NCBI GenBank assembly: GCA_016713035.1
Contig: JADJPW010000017.1
Coordinates: 1 to 19,382 of the forward strand
Length of the DNA: 19,382 nucleotides
Source: Verrucomicrobiaceae bacterium
GTDB lineage: Bacteria; Verrucomicrobiota; Verrucomicrobiia; Verrucomicrobiales; Verrucomicrobiaceae
Direction of reading: 5' to 3'
Shown: one piece after another, positions 9,573-17,990 of the stretch
How the letters are laid out: every line of letters starts with the position of its first letter
Numbering within the stretch: position 1 is the first letter of the stretch
Made by a program: the position numbers and the translations under genes
The notes under the pieces: model-generated
Databases searched by the model: none
Told to the model about the DNA's origin: nothing
The model's input: the letters and a program-made list of their open reading frames with translations, nothing else

Positions 9573-9775
9573 TGACCAACTCCAGCCATGCTCACCCATC
9601 CACCTCCAGGAAGCTCCGCCCCGCGAAATGTCGGAGATGGTCCGTATCGGATCGGGCCAGCCGAGTCGCCACGGCGAAGATGCTGGATTACTACAAGCGC
9701 ATGGGCATCCGCGTCACGCCGCAGATGACGCTGGCACCAGAACCTGTGCGCAAAAAGCGGGGCCGCCGCGCCTGA
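9573..9775 (+). CDS. Small hypothetical protein with basic C-terminus
   Basis: I do not recognise this gene. The ATG near 9573 opens a frame whose second half, RVATAKMLDYYKRMGIRVTP followed by QMTLAPEPVRKKRGRRA, looks genuinely coding: the codons strongly favour G or C in third position, and the frame ends cleanly at TGA 9773-9775. The first half (MTNSSHAHPSTSRKLRP) reads less well; a one-base change near 9625 would instead give EMSEMVRIGSG, so a frameshift is likely. The predicted protein is about 67 residues, without signal peptide or membrane segment. The Lys/Arg-rich tail KKRGRR could bind nucleic acid, but that is only a composition argument. It converges on the MoaD-like gene with a 6 bp gap. 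Confidence 0.5.
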
Positions 9776-9781
9776 TGGACC

Positions 9782-10024
9782 TCACCCGCCCTGCACGGGC
9801 GGCATGATCGCCACCTCCGCGCCGTCATGCAGTACGGCATCACGCTTCACATACGTTTGATCGAGAGCGAGGAGCAGGCTGCCATCCCACTCACGCAGTC
9901 GCGGCCAGCGCTGATAGAGGCTTTCCAGCAAATCGGCATCCGCATGCCCTGGGGCACTCCAGCGGTATCTCAGCCACATTTGTGATGTCCTTGAGGACAG
10001 AAAAAACAGCACTCGCACAGTCAT
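9782..10024 (-). CDS. moaD: MoaD/ThiS-family small sulfur-carrier protein, frameshifted
   Basis: From ATG at 10022-10024 on the minus strand: MTVRVLFFSVLKDITNVAEI (after a one-base correction), then, after a second shift, ADADLLESLYQRWPRLREWD, LLALDQTYVKRDAVLHDGAEVAIMPPVQGG (read in sequence) and a stop at 9782-9784. The opening VRVLFFSVLKD, the late DGAEVAIMPPVQGG segment and the terminal Gly-Gly are hallmarks of MoaD, the small subunit of molybdopterin synthase, whose C-terminal glycine carries sulfur as a thiocarboxylate. The length of about 81 residues is right. ThiS and other ubiquitin-like carriers share the fold, but LFFSVLKD and EVAIMPPVQGG favour MoaD. No moaE or other molybdenum cofactor gene is in the window. 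It starts 5 bp after the stop inferred for the phosphoribosyltransferase gene, so the two are probably co-transcribed. Confidence 0.8.
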   Translation of the reverse strand: MTVRVLFFLSSRTSQMWLRYRWSAPGHADADLLESLYQRWPRLREWDGSLLLALDQTYVKRDAVLHDGAEVAIMPPVQGG

Positions 10025-10029
10025 GTCGG

Positions 10030-10580
10030 TCACGCAGGGTTCAAGAATGCCGATGCAGGGCAGATTACGGAAGCGGCCCTGGTAATCCATGCCGCAATCC
10101 GACGACGAACTCGTCCTCGATCTCGAAGCCGATGTCCTCCACGGCGACCTCACGCACACGCTCGCGCTTTTTGGCCAGCAGCACGGCTGTGCGCAGCGTG
10201 GCGGGCTTTTGCTCGGCGATTTTTCCCCGCAGCGCACTCAGTGTGAGGCCGGTATCCAGGATGTCATCGAGCAGCAGCACGTCTTGGTCACGGAAATCGA
10301 GCCCCGGTGGCCAGTTCATCTGAACCTCACCGCTGCTGGAGGTGCCACCATGATAACTGCTCGCGCTCAGTGTGTAGAGCCGCACAGGCACCTCCAGATG
10401 CCGTAGCAGATCTGCTACAAAGAACAGGGAGCCATCCATCAGCGCCAGCACGCTCACGGTTTTGCCCGCGTAGGCGGCATTCAGCGTCCCAGCCATCGCG
10501 GCGACACGTGTCTGGATTTGCTCTGCGGAGAGCAAAATACGTTCAAGATCCGCTAAAACTCCGGTGACAGGCGATGGCAT
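10030..10580 (-). CDS. hpt: Hypoxanthine (guanine) phosphoribosyltransferase
   Basis: From ATG at 10578-10580 (minus strand): MPSPVTGVLADLERILLSAE, IQTRVAAMAGTLNAAYAGK, VLALMDGSLFFVADLLRHL, LYTLSASSYHGGTSSSGEV, VLLLDDILDTGLTLSALRG and AVEDIGFEIEDEFVVG. A one-base change near 10100 restores GMDYQGRFRNLPCIGIL to a stop at 10030-10032. The LLLDDILDTGLTL segment (about 10240-10280) is the PRPP-binding loop, and SSYHGGTSSSGEV is the flexible loop of this family. Known: the enzyme salvages hypoxanthine and guanine to IMP and GMP in the cytoplasm. The length of about 183 residues is typical. A strong Shine-Dalgarno (AAAGGAG, 6 nt before the ATG) confirms the start. The MoaD-like gene follows closely downstream. 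Confidence 0.93.
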
Positions 10581-10586
10581 GGTGTG

Positions 10587-10593
10587 CTCCTTT
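10587..10593 (-). promoter_or_regulatory. Shine-Dalgarno site of the hypoxanthine phosphoribosyltransferase gene
   Basis: On the minus strand this reads AAAGGAG, followed by 6 nt and the ATG at 10578-10580. It is the clearest ribosome-binding site in the window and fixes that start. It lies inside the 21 bp gap between two divergent genes, so the upstream promoter must lie inside the pdxH coding region. Confidence 0.75.
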
Positions 10594-10601
10594 ATAACGC
10601 G

Positions 10602-11243
10602 ATGTCCACCCCTGACAAACTCAACCTCCAAGACCTCCGCGTCGGCTACGATCTGGATACCCTGACGGAACAGAACACGCCTGCTGATCCCGTGGGCTTT
10701 TTCAGCTCTGGTTTCCATGATGCGCTAGCCCACCACCCCAGAGCCGAATGCCATCTGCTCGCTACCGCCACAGCGGATGGCATGCCGAATGCGCACCGTT
10801 TTGCTCAAAGGCATCGACGCACGGGCTTTCAGTTTTCACGAACTACGAAAGTGCCAAAGGCCGCGAGCCGGGCCGCCAATCGCGCGCCGCTGCCTGTTTC
10901 CTATGGAATGAGCGGCACCGCCAGGCCATCGTGCGCGGCACTGTGAGCAAGCTGCCGCATGAGGAGGCGCAGGCCTACTTCGCCACGCGACCGCAGGGGG
11001 CACCAGATCGGTGCCTGGGCTCCGCGCAGAGCCAGATCATCCCTGACCGCCAGTGGCTGGAGAGCGCGCTGCGGAGTTCACAGCCAAATTCGGCCAAGAG
11101 GTGCCCCGCCCGCCTTTTTGGGGCGGATAGCACGCTGCTGCCGAGTGAGATCGAGTTCTGTAGGCCGCACGAACGCACTGGCTGGATCGCCTTCTCTACA
11201 TCCGTGAAAATGGAGCCGGGTGAAGAAGCGCGTGAGTCCATGA
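10602..11243 (+). CDS. pdxH: Pyridoxamine/pyridoxine 5'-phosphate oxidase, frameshifted
   Basis: ATG 10602 gives MSTPDKLNLQDLRVGYDLDT, then LTEQNTPADPV. After shifts come RTVLLKGIDARAFSFFTNYE (about 10793-10855), ESAKGRE, CFLWNERHRQAIVRGTVSKL (about 10894-10953), YFATRP with the substrate-site Arg, SQSQIIPDRQWLE (about 11029-11070), RPPFWGG, LPSEIEFWQGRTNRLHDRL and IRENGA. One base missing near 11221 restores the family's conserved ending, KKRVSP then TGA 11241-11243. Known: this FMN enzyme oxidises PNP or PMP to pyridoxal 5'-phosphate, the cofactor used by the alanine racemase encoded later in this window. The span is 642 bp, matching the usual 214 or so residues, so the indels roughly cancel. 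A different frame would run on to 11260, but lacks the conserved RVSP ending. Confidence 0.92.
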
Positions 11244-11262
11244 GTCCCCGCAAAAAGTAGCC

Positions 11263-13431
11263 TCACAGCAGCTCACGCAGCCCGGTGTGGCGCTTGCGGC
11301 TCTCTTGGCGGCTGACGGCCAAAGCGAGCGCTTTGTCATCGCCGACGAGGATGCAGAGGCGCTTCGCACGGGTGATGGCGGTGTAGATGAGACGCTCAGC
11401 AGGATGGTGTGCTGCGTGCTCACGGGGATGATGACGCAGGGGAATTCCGCTGCCTTGGCTCTTATGAATGGTCAAAGCGTAGGCGAGTTGGCTCATCGAG
11501 CCCGCCGGGTTTGTAGGCGACGAGGCGGTCGGTTCATAGCGCACCTGCACTTGAGCGGGTCGGTGTCGACGGAGGCGATGTGGCCGATGTCGCCGTTGAA
11601 GACGTCTTTGTCGTAGTTGTTGGCGGTTTGATGACTTTGTCGCCGACGCGGAAGGTGGTCTGAAAGCGCTCGATCTCGAATTTCAGCTCATTGCGGGCGG
11701 ATTGAGGGCGAGTTGCAGGGCGTCAGGCCGAGCGACTGCCGTGCCGAGCAGGTGGCGATTCATCGGCGTGAGAACCTGGATGTCGCGGACGGGGTCAAAC
11801 CATAGCGATTGGCGGCAGTCGTGTGTGGGCAACCTGACGATGGTGGCGCGGATGTCGTCGGGCGTGGCGGCTTCGAGGAAAGAAGTCGCTGTTCTTCACC
11901 GGCCACAGCTCCGGCACCTGACCGCGATTGATGGCACGCGCGGTGGTGATGATGCGGCTGGTGGCGGCCTGGCGGAAGATTTCCGCGAGTTTCACGCAGG
12001 AACTGCCGCCGCTGGCGATGAGGTCATTCAAAACCATGCCGGGGCCGACGGAGGGCTGATCGGCATCACCCACGATGAGCGTGCGCTCCGCCCGGCAATG
12101 CGGCGAGGAATGCGCCATGAGCGGTGCGTCGATCGTCATGCTGGCCTCATCGACGACGAAGAGGTTGCCGACGAGCGGCTTGCCGCGGTGGCGGCCCCAC
12201 TGGCCTTCGCCTCGAATTCTGAGCAGGCGGTTATGGTCTTCGCCTCCATGCCAGTGCTTTCGGCAGAGGCGCTTCGCCGCACGGCCAGTCGGGCGGCGAG
12301 GACGATTTTCACGCCTTTGCTGTCCAGTATCACGAGGATGCTGCGCAGGATCGTCGTCTTGCCCACGCCGGAGCTACCGGTGATGATGAGCATGCGGTGC
12401 TTCAAAGCCTCCCGCACGGCCTGCGCTGGCGGGGCGAGTTCTTTGCCGGTTTTTTTCATCACCCAGGTCAAGCGGCCTGGCAATGTCGATCGGGGATAGT
12501 CAGCGGGCAATGGGGCGAGTGACTTCACATTCGCGGCGATGCTCTGCCTTAGTGGCGCGGAGCTTGGAAGGTATAAAAAGTCGCCATGACGCTCGATTTG
12601 GCTTTCGGCGATGAGGGCCTCGATCTGCGGTGGGACGAGCGCATCCGCCTGGAGCAGCGCGATGGCTTTTCGGCCAATTTGGCCTCTGGGAAGCAGCAGT
12701 GGCCACTTTGGGCCGCTGTTTCCAAAACATGCAAAATGGCCGCTTTGATTCGCTGCGGGGCATCTGCGGCCACTCCGAGCTGGTAGGCGATGTCATCCGC
12801 CGTTTTGAAGCCGATGCCGCGAATGTCCTGCGCCAGCCGATACGGGTTTTCCTTCAAGATGGCCTGCGCTTCGGCACCGTAAGTCTTGTAGATGCGCAGC
12901 GCTCCGTTCGGAGCTGATGCCGTGCTGGTGGAGGAAGAGCATGATGCCGTGGACGCTTTGCTTCATCCACGATTCGCGGATTTCCGAGCCGGCGCTTTTT
13001 GCCCACGCCTTCCACGTCCTCCAGCCGCTTCGATTCGTTCTCGATGATCTCAAACACCTTCGGGCCAAATTTTTCGACGATGCGCTTTATACGCCGGGCC
13101 AATACCGTCGATCAAACCACTGCCGAGGTAGCTCGGGATGCCGTTGAGCGAACCGGGCCGTTTCAGCTTCAACTCATCCGCTTTGAACTGCGGCCCGAAG
13201 TCGCGATTCGGCTCCCAGGTGCCGCGCCTCGAATTCCTCGCCGGTGACGACACGCGGCGCTTTGCCGAGCAGGCTGACGGTGTCGCGCGTTTGCCCTCTG
13301 GCATCACTTTGAGGATGCAGTAGCCGTTGTCCTGCTGCCAGAAACACCACGCGCTCCACGAATCCGCGAAGGACTTCGTTTTTTGCGGGTTGGGGCGTGG
13401 TGGCGGTGCGCGTAGAGATAGGCCGTGCCAT
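11263..13431 (-). CDS. recD2: RecD2-type ATP-dependent DNA helicase, frameshifted
   Basis: From ATG at 13429-13431 (minus strand): MARPISTRTATTPQPAK, NEVLRGFVERVVF, WQQDNGYCILKVMPEGKR and TVSLLGKAPRVVTGEEFEA form the N-terminal OB-like part. Then follow SYLGSGLIDGIGP and RLEDVEGVGKKR (helix-hairpin-helix), LFLHQHGIS, ILKENPYRLAQDIRGIGFKT, then Walker A MLIITGSSGVGKTTILRSIL (about 12335-12395), DEASMTIDAPLMAH (Walker B region, about 12110-12155), LAEIFRQAATSRIITTARAI, and at the end QLAYALTIHKSQGSG and RLIYTAITRAKRLCILVGD (helicase motifs V/VI). Stop at 11263-11265. Known: RecD2 is a stand-alone 5'-3' SF1B helicase in repair and replication, outside RecBCD. The span of about 723 codons matches the family. 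Walker A has SSGV where PGTG is usual, possibly a sequencing error. Several frame changes are needed, the worst around 11560-11800. Confidence 0.9.
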
Positions 13432-13574
13432 AGGGCTCGCAACAAGAAGACTCACCACCACCGGTGCGCGGCCTACGCCGATAAATTTGAACGATAAGAC
13501 CCTGCGGAGCAGACAGACGGACGTTGCCACAGTGAAATTGGCACGTTACCTGTCGGCCGCCCGCTCGCTCCATC
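13432..13574. promoter_or_regulatory. Divergent intergenic region, recD2 / lipoprotein gene
   Basis: This 143 bp stretch separates the minus-strand recD2 start from the plus-strand lipoprotein start, so it should hold promoters for both. I see no confident -35/-10 pair. It contains a relatively A+T-rich segment at about 13480-13505. A minus-strand open frame runs through it, but its protein resembles nothing I know and its codon use is poor. Confidence 0.3.
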
Positions 13575-14155
13575 ATGAAATCGTCCACTTTTCCGCTTCA
13601 CCCACTGCCCTGCTTGCCCTGCATGCTGCTGGGCGCATGTGCCTCCTCCACCATGGACTCCCGTCCCTGATGAAGCAAAACTGGAGCAGTATAGAACGCC
13701 GCACGCAGCAGCTTCCAGGGTGAGTATGCACGCCTCATCACCGAGCGTGACCTGGGTTTCTCACACAGGCACAATACAGTGAGCAGGTGAATCGCCTGGA
13801 GGAGCGGGTGGTGCAGAGCGCACACCCTGGCCTGGGAGTCACACCAGACGGCCGAGCCTGAGCGAGCCGCCCAGGAGTGCCCACCCCAGCGGCACCCTAG
13901 ATGCTCAATGCTCGAGTGCCATGCGCGGCGGTGCAGGCGGATCATCGAACTACCGCTCTCGCTCAATCAATACAACAACATGGAGCGGTGTCGGTGGAGC
14001 GGAGCTCGATGACCAGCAGTCATTCCAATACAGGCGGGAGCTATAATGGTAGCGGGGCACTTTCCACGCCCAACTACCTGGCAGCATTTACGACGGCAAC
14101 CAGTGACGCACACGCTGGGAGAACAACGGCTTGTCAGCCATGCGCTGGCTCCGTA
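13575..14155 (+). CDS. Putative lipoprotein with coiled-coil-like segment, heavily frameshifted
   Basis: ATG 13575 opens MKSSTFPLHPLPCLPCMLLG followed by ACASS. LGAC is a good lipobox with Cys22 as the acylation site, so the product is probably an outer-membrane or periplasmic lipoprotein. The starting frame stops at once after TMDSRP. Joining frames gives EAKLEQYRTPHAAASREYAR, LITERDLGFS, QAQYSEQVNRLEERVVQ and HQTAEPERAAQ (about 13672-13875), a charged helical stretch that may be a coiled coil. The next part is rich in Ser, Gly, Asn and Tyr (for example SLNQYNNM and YNGSGAL, about 13960-14060), suggesting a flexible tail. The family is unknown to me, and the 3' end is a guess: coding signal fades near 14100-14155 where the ATPase gene begins. 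Function unassigned. Confidence 0.45.
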
Positions 14156-14159
14156 AAGC

Positions 14160-16361
14160 ATGGCATCAATGCCTTTTTCTACCCTCAGCGCCCTCCGACA
14201 ATGCCTGGATGACGGCCATCGAGTCTTTTTGCTCGATGAGCCCTCCATAGAGGCCATCCGGCTCGATCCGCAGTCCCGGAAGGTCGAATGGCCACCTCTC
14301 GGCCGCGTGGATGGCGATTTACTCCAGGCCAAGCTGGCCGAGGTGCTGCGTAGCATTGATGCGAAGGTGGTTCAAAGATCCCGGCCTCCAGACCGATGCT
14401 GGGGTGAGCCAACCGAGCAACGGCGTGCTCCAGATCGAGAAACCCACCTGCCCCACCGCGCTGACTTTCTGGAAGTGGCGCGAGTTCGAGTGGCCGGAGT
14501 CGGATGAACTCGAACAGAGAGAGTGAGGACGAGTGGCGCATGCTCGCGGTGCAGGCAGCGATCTGCGGCGTGGCACTCGCGGCGGATGGTTTTTCGGCCA
14601 TCCGGCGCTTTCATCATCTCTCTCGTCGCGGGTGGCTGGATGCTTGCGAAGGATGTGGAAAACCTGCGTGAAGGCCGACTCGATGTGTGCATTTCCTCAT
14701 GCTCGCCGTTGCTCTCGGTGCTGTGGCCATCGGTGCGTGGGAGGAGGGTGCCCTGCTGCTCTTCCTTTTCTCCACCAGCGGCGCTTTGGAGCATTTCGTG
14801 CTCTACCGCACGCACCGCGAGATCAATGCGCTGACGAAAACCGTTCCCAAATCGCCCATTGCTGCTGGCGGATGGCATACGGAGGACCGCGCCGTGCAGT
14901 TGCTCCGCGTGGGTGAAACCATCGTCGTAAAGCCGGTTGAGCTCTTCCCAGTCGATGGCAGCGTGCTCACTGGCCTCACCGCCGCAGATGAATCCACCCT
15001 CACGGGCGAATCCCTGCCCGTAGCCGAAGAAAAAGGTGCCGCGATCTACGGCGGCACGCTGAATCTCTGGGGCCTCGTGCTGGTCCGTGTGGGATAAGCT
15101 GGCGACGCAGAGCTCCCTGGCAAAAATCATCTCCCATCCAGAGCGCTCAGAAAATGCGGGCACCGAGTCAGCCTTCACAGACCGCTTTGGCACGCGGTGC
15201 ACGCTTTTGACCCCTCAGCATCGTCGCGGTGATGTTTTCGTCGGTGGCTGGGTTTTGGCATTCCTGCTTTGAGAACACGGAGGCCTCTAAATCGGCCTTT
15301 TACCGTGCGATGACGCTTCTCGTCGTCATGAGCCCCTGTGCGCTCGTTTTGTCGATCCCATCTGCCATTCTCGCTGCCATCGCATGGGGAGCGCGGCACG
15401 GCGTGCTCTTCCGTGGAGGTGCCGCCATCGAAAAGCTGGCAGAAGTCGATGTGGTGGCGATGGATAAGACCGGCACGCTCACCGAAGGCGAGCTCCGCGT
15501 CACGAAGATCGAATCCTTCCCCGCAGGCCGGGAGAGTGACGTGCTACGCATCGCGGTGAGTCTGGAGTCGAACTCGAACCACCCCATCGCCCGTGCCATC
15601 ATGCGGTTTGGCCAGACGCAGGGCATCGCAGCGGGAAAAGTTGGCGGAATTTCTCCATCGCCGGGCAGGGCTGCGCGGCCGCACGAGGCGGGTCTCAGCT
15701 ACGTCGGCAGGCGTGAACTGGTGCAGGGCAGCCCGCTCGGGGATGCACTGGCAGGCGTGCCAGATGCACCGCTGGGCTTCAGTGAAGTGTGGGTGCTGCA
15801 TGAGCAGATCGTGGGCCGCATCTTGCTCAAAGATGAGGTGCGTCCCGGCAGCCGCGGTGCTGGAGCGCTCGCGGCAGATGGTGCGCACCATCATGCTCAC
15901 CGGTGACCGCCGCGCCGCCGCCACAGAGGTCGCAAAGCAGGCTCGGCATCGCCGAGGTCCGCGCTGGGCTGCACCCAGAGGGACAAAGTGGCCGCCATCC
16001 GCGAGCCTGACGCTGGAAGGAAAAAGTCGCCATGATCGGTGATGGCGTGAATGATGCCCCAGCCCTCGCCGCCGCCTACGTCAGTGTGGCGATGGTGCAC
16101 GCGGCAGTGATGCCGCACTGGGAGCAGAGCGATGCTGGTGCTGATGCTGGTCAAGATCGAAAAACTGTCTCTCGCCTCAGCGTCAGTGAGCACGCCCGGC
16201 GCACCATTCGTCAAAACGTCGGCATTTCACTGGGCAGCGTCCTCATCATGGCGGTGGCGTCCTTATTCGGCATCTTACGCTCACGCTCTGGTGCGCGGAG
16301 GCATGAGGGCACCGTGATCGTGCGCCTGAACAGCCTGCGCCTGCTGTTTGAGAAGGAGTGA
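14160..16361 (+). CDS. Heavy-metal P1B-type ATPase, P1B-4-like motifs, frameshifted
   Basis: Tentative start ATG 14160. LDEPSIEAIRLDPQSRKVE (about 14232-14290) looks like a degenerate HMA-type N-terminal domain. Then come QAAICGVALAA, LMLAVALGAVAIGAWEEGAL, LLRVGETIVVKPVELFPVDG, DESTLTGESLPVAEEKGA with the TGE dephosphorylation motif (about 15000), MSPCALVLSIPSAILAA with the metal-site SPC motif (15331-15339), DKTGTLTEG with the phosphorylated Asp (15463-15465), SNHPIARAI with the P1B-type HP motif, IMLTGDRRAAA, and VAMIGDGVNDAPALAAAYVS (hinge). The end, HEGTVIV then LNSLRLLFEKE, stops at 16359-16361. Known: SPC in place of CPC together with HEG(G/T) in the last helix marks the P1B-4 group, which exports Co, Zn, Fe or related ions. 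The span of about 733 codons is normal. No metalloregulator gene is adjacent. Confidence 0.88.
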
Positions 16362-16418
16362 CGATTCATTCCACGGACCGAGTGATTTCCTGCGGCTGTG
16401 CTCAATTCTGAGCTCTCC

Positions 16419-17515
16419 ATGGATGCCATCCGCCCTACCCACGTCGAATCGATCCCAGCATGCTCGCGCAAAACTTTGCGGCGATACAGGCGCATGGGCA
16501 AGGTGGAGGGGATGCCGGTGGTGAAGGCCAATGCGTATGGGCATGGCATCGTGGAGTGTGCGCCGCATCTGGTGAAGCAGGGTGCCACTTGCTGGGCGTG
16601 TGCGCTGGAGGAGGCGGTGATGCTGCGGCAGGCAGGCATCGCGGTGCTGATCCTGGTCTTGGCGGTGCGGCGACGCGGTGATCCCGCATCCATCACGCAT
16701 GGTCTGATGATGACGGCCTCCTCCATCGATAAGCTGCGCGAGATCGATGAGGCTGCGGCAGCGGCGAAGTCGCGGGCACGCGTTGCATTGGAAAATCGAC
16801 ACGCTTCCGGATGGAGCGGATCGGCGTGCATTGTGATAGCGCTTCGAAAAGCTGCTGGAGGCCTCTGAGCCTGAAAAACGTCGCCGTACTGGTATTTGCT
16901 CCCATTTGCGACTTCGGACGCGGAGGAGCTTTTCGCGCAGAGGAGCAGTTGGCGCGATTTCACGAGGTACTCGATTTTTACCCCCAAACACAGCTTACCG
17001 ACGCCGCAGCGGCATATCGCGAATTCCGCGGCATTTTGAATTTGCCGCAGAGTCACCTGGATCTGGTGAGGCCTGGAATCATGCTTCATGGCGTGTATCC
17101 ATCGCGTGCGATACGCAGTCGGTGCAGGCAACCGGTGCTGAGTTGGCGCTCGCAGGTGGTTTTTTCCAAAGTGGTGCTGCCAGGGCATCCCGTGAGCTTG
17201 CGGAGGCACCTTCAGAGCGATCACCCGTGCGGAGTGACGGTGCGCGGTGGGCTACGGGGATGGCTACTTCCGTGCGCTATCGAATCGCGGCCAGGTGGTC
17301 ATCCGTGGTGAGCGGCACCCGATCGCGGGCCGTGTGCATGGACCAGTTCGCGTAGTCCGGAATGGGGCACGGCCTACAATGGCGATGGCTGACTCCTGAT
17401 CGGTGATGGCATCAGCGCCCAAGATGTGGCGGACTGGGCCGTACGATCCCTACGAGGTGCTGACGAATGTGCATGCACGCGTGCCGAGGGTGTATGTGGG
17501 GGGGAGGTTCGAGGT
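16419..17515 (+). CDS. alr: Alanine racemase, frameshifted
   Basis: ATG 16419 gives MDAIRPTHVE, IDPSMLAQNFAAIQAH (next frame), then GMPVVKANAYGHGIVECA with the PLP-binding Lys (codon 16524-16526), HLVKQGATCWACALEEAVML, RQAGIAV, FITHGLMMTASSIDKLREID-like text, KIDTGMERIGVH (after a shift near 16790), FHEVLDFYPQ, LPQSHLDLVRPGIMLHGVYP, VLSWRSQVVFSKVVLPGHPV, VGYGDGYFRALSNRGQVVIR with the catalytic Tyr region, RVCMDQF, and LIGDGISAQDVADWA to EVLTNVHARVPRVYVGG. Known: it converts L- to D-alanine for peptidoglycan, using PLP. The length of about 365 residues is normal. The 3' end is unclear: no stop follows VYVGG in frame and the reading runs into the hairpin at 17523; a G-run at 17498-17504 is a likely indel site. 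A GTG start at 16398 is possible. Confidence 0.9.
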
Positions 17516-17522
17516 TTCACAA

Positions 17523-17640
17523 ATCTTCCTCCTCCTCTTCCTCTTACTCGTCCTCCCGGAATGGACGTCTCCAGGCTTTCGCAAGGCGGTTTGGCCCGCG
17601 CTTCCGGGAGGAGGAGTCGGAGTAAGAGGAGGAGCAGGAT
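17523..17640. repeat. Large imperfect inverted repeat (hairpin), 39-nt arms, 40-nt loop
   Basis: Left arm 17523-17561 and right arm 17602-17640. By hand, the left arm and the reverse complement of the right arm agree at 33 of 39 positions without gaps, and two of the six mismatches would be G-U pairs in RNA. The left arm is a pyrimidine run of CTC/CTT units and the right arm its purine-rich complement; the 11 bp next to the loop are perfect (TCCTCCCGGAA with TTCCGGGAGGA). The 40-nt loop is G+C rich. It sits just after the alanine racemase end and before a convergent minus-strand remnant, so it could be a bidirectional terminator, although no T-tract follows either arm. A dispersed repeat element or structured RNA is equally possible. 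Confidence 0.75.
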
Positions 17641-17747
17641 CACCTGCGGTGGGCTTTCTTGCTCTTCAGCTCCAGTCTCTCAGTGCGGCGCGGCGATGCA
17701 GACTGCTTGCGCGGTAGAAGGATCGTGGACGCGTAGGATTCTCTGAC
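17641..17747. other. Intergenic stretch between hairpin and FN3-like remnant; nothing recognised
   Basis: No open frame here resembles a known protein and no promoter, tRNA or hairpin is evident. It may hold the 3' flank of both convergent genes. Confidence 0.3.
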
Positions 17748-17950
17748 TCAGGGCACGATGGCCTCAGCAACAGGACCGGCAGGCTTTCGCCGGCTTCGTT
17801 CACGCTGATCACCTACCTCCCACCTTGGCACCGGCGGTCAAACCGGGGATCACGGCGTTGCTCTCCGTCACGCTCAACACTGCGCGGAAGTCGGTATCCA
17901 CGCCGATGACTTCGATCCAGACACAAGAGTCTTTGAGCCTCTCCTACTGT
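17748..17950 (-). pseudogene. C-terminal remnant of a fibronectin type III-like protein
   Basis: On the minus strand, LKDSCVWIEVIGVDTDFRAV then LSVTESNAVIPGLTAGAKV reads continuously (about 17915-17815). After a frame change it continues as SVNEAGESLPV and VAEAIVP, ending at TGA 17748-17750. The order V/I-x-V strand, then AVIPGLTAGxxV, then VSxVNEAGES is the classic second half of a fibronectin type III domain (the L-x-P/A-G-x-x-Y/V strand, then the xVxxVNxxGES strand). Known: FN3 modules in bacteria are spacers in large secreted or surface proteins. Only this half-domain is readable; upstream, at higher coordinates, the frame meets a stop and then the tandem repeat, so the rest is missing or unreadable. 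The family call is from pattern only. Confidence 0.42.
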
Positions 17951-17990
17951 CTGTGGCCGGACCAGCGAAAACGGTCAGGCGAGCCCCTAC

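Noticed and set aside
10593..10598. TATAAC as a -10 box giving a leaderless pdxH transcript
   Set aside because: Transcription would start at or inside the ATG, and no -35 element lies at a normal distance (GTGACA is 23 bp away).
11702..12499. Plus-strand ORF of 265 codons
   Set aside because: It is the shadow of recD2, whose Walker A and other helicase motifs are read on the minus strand.
14372..15202. Minus-strand ORF of 276 codons opposite the P-type ATPase
   Set aside because: It overlaps the TGES and transmembrane segments of the ATPase read on the plus strand, and has no recognisable motif.
16211..17224. Minus-strand ORF of 337 codons opposite the alanine racemase
   Set aside because: The plus strand carries clear alanine racemase motifs (VVKANAYGHG, GYGDGY, MDQF); the minus frame resembles nothing.
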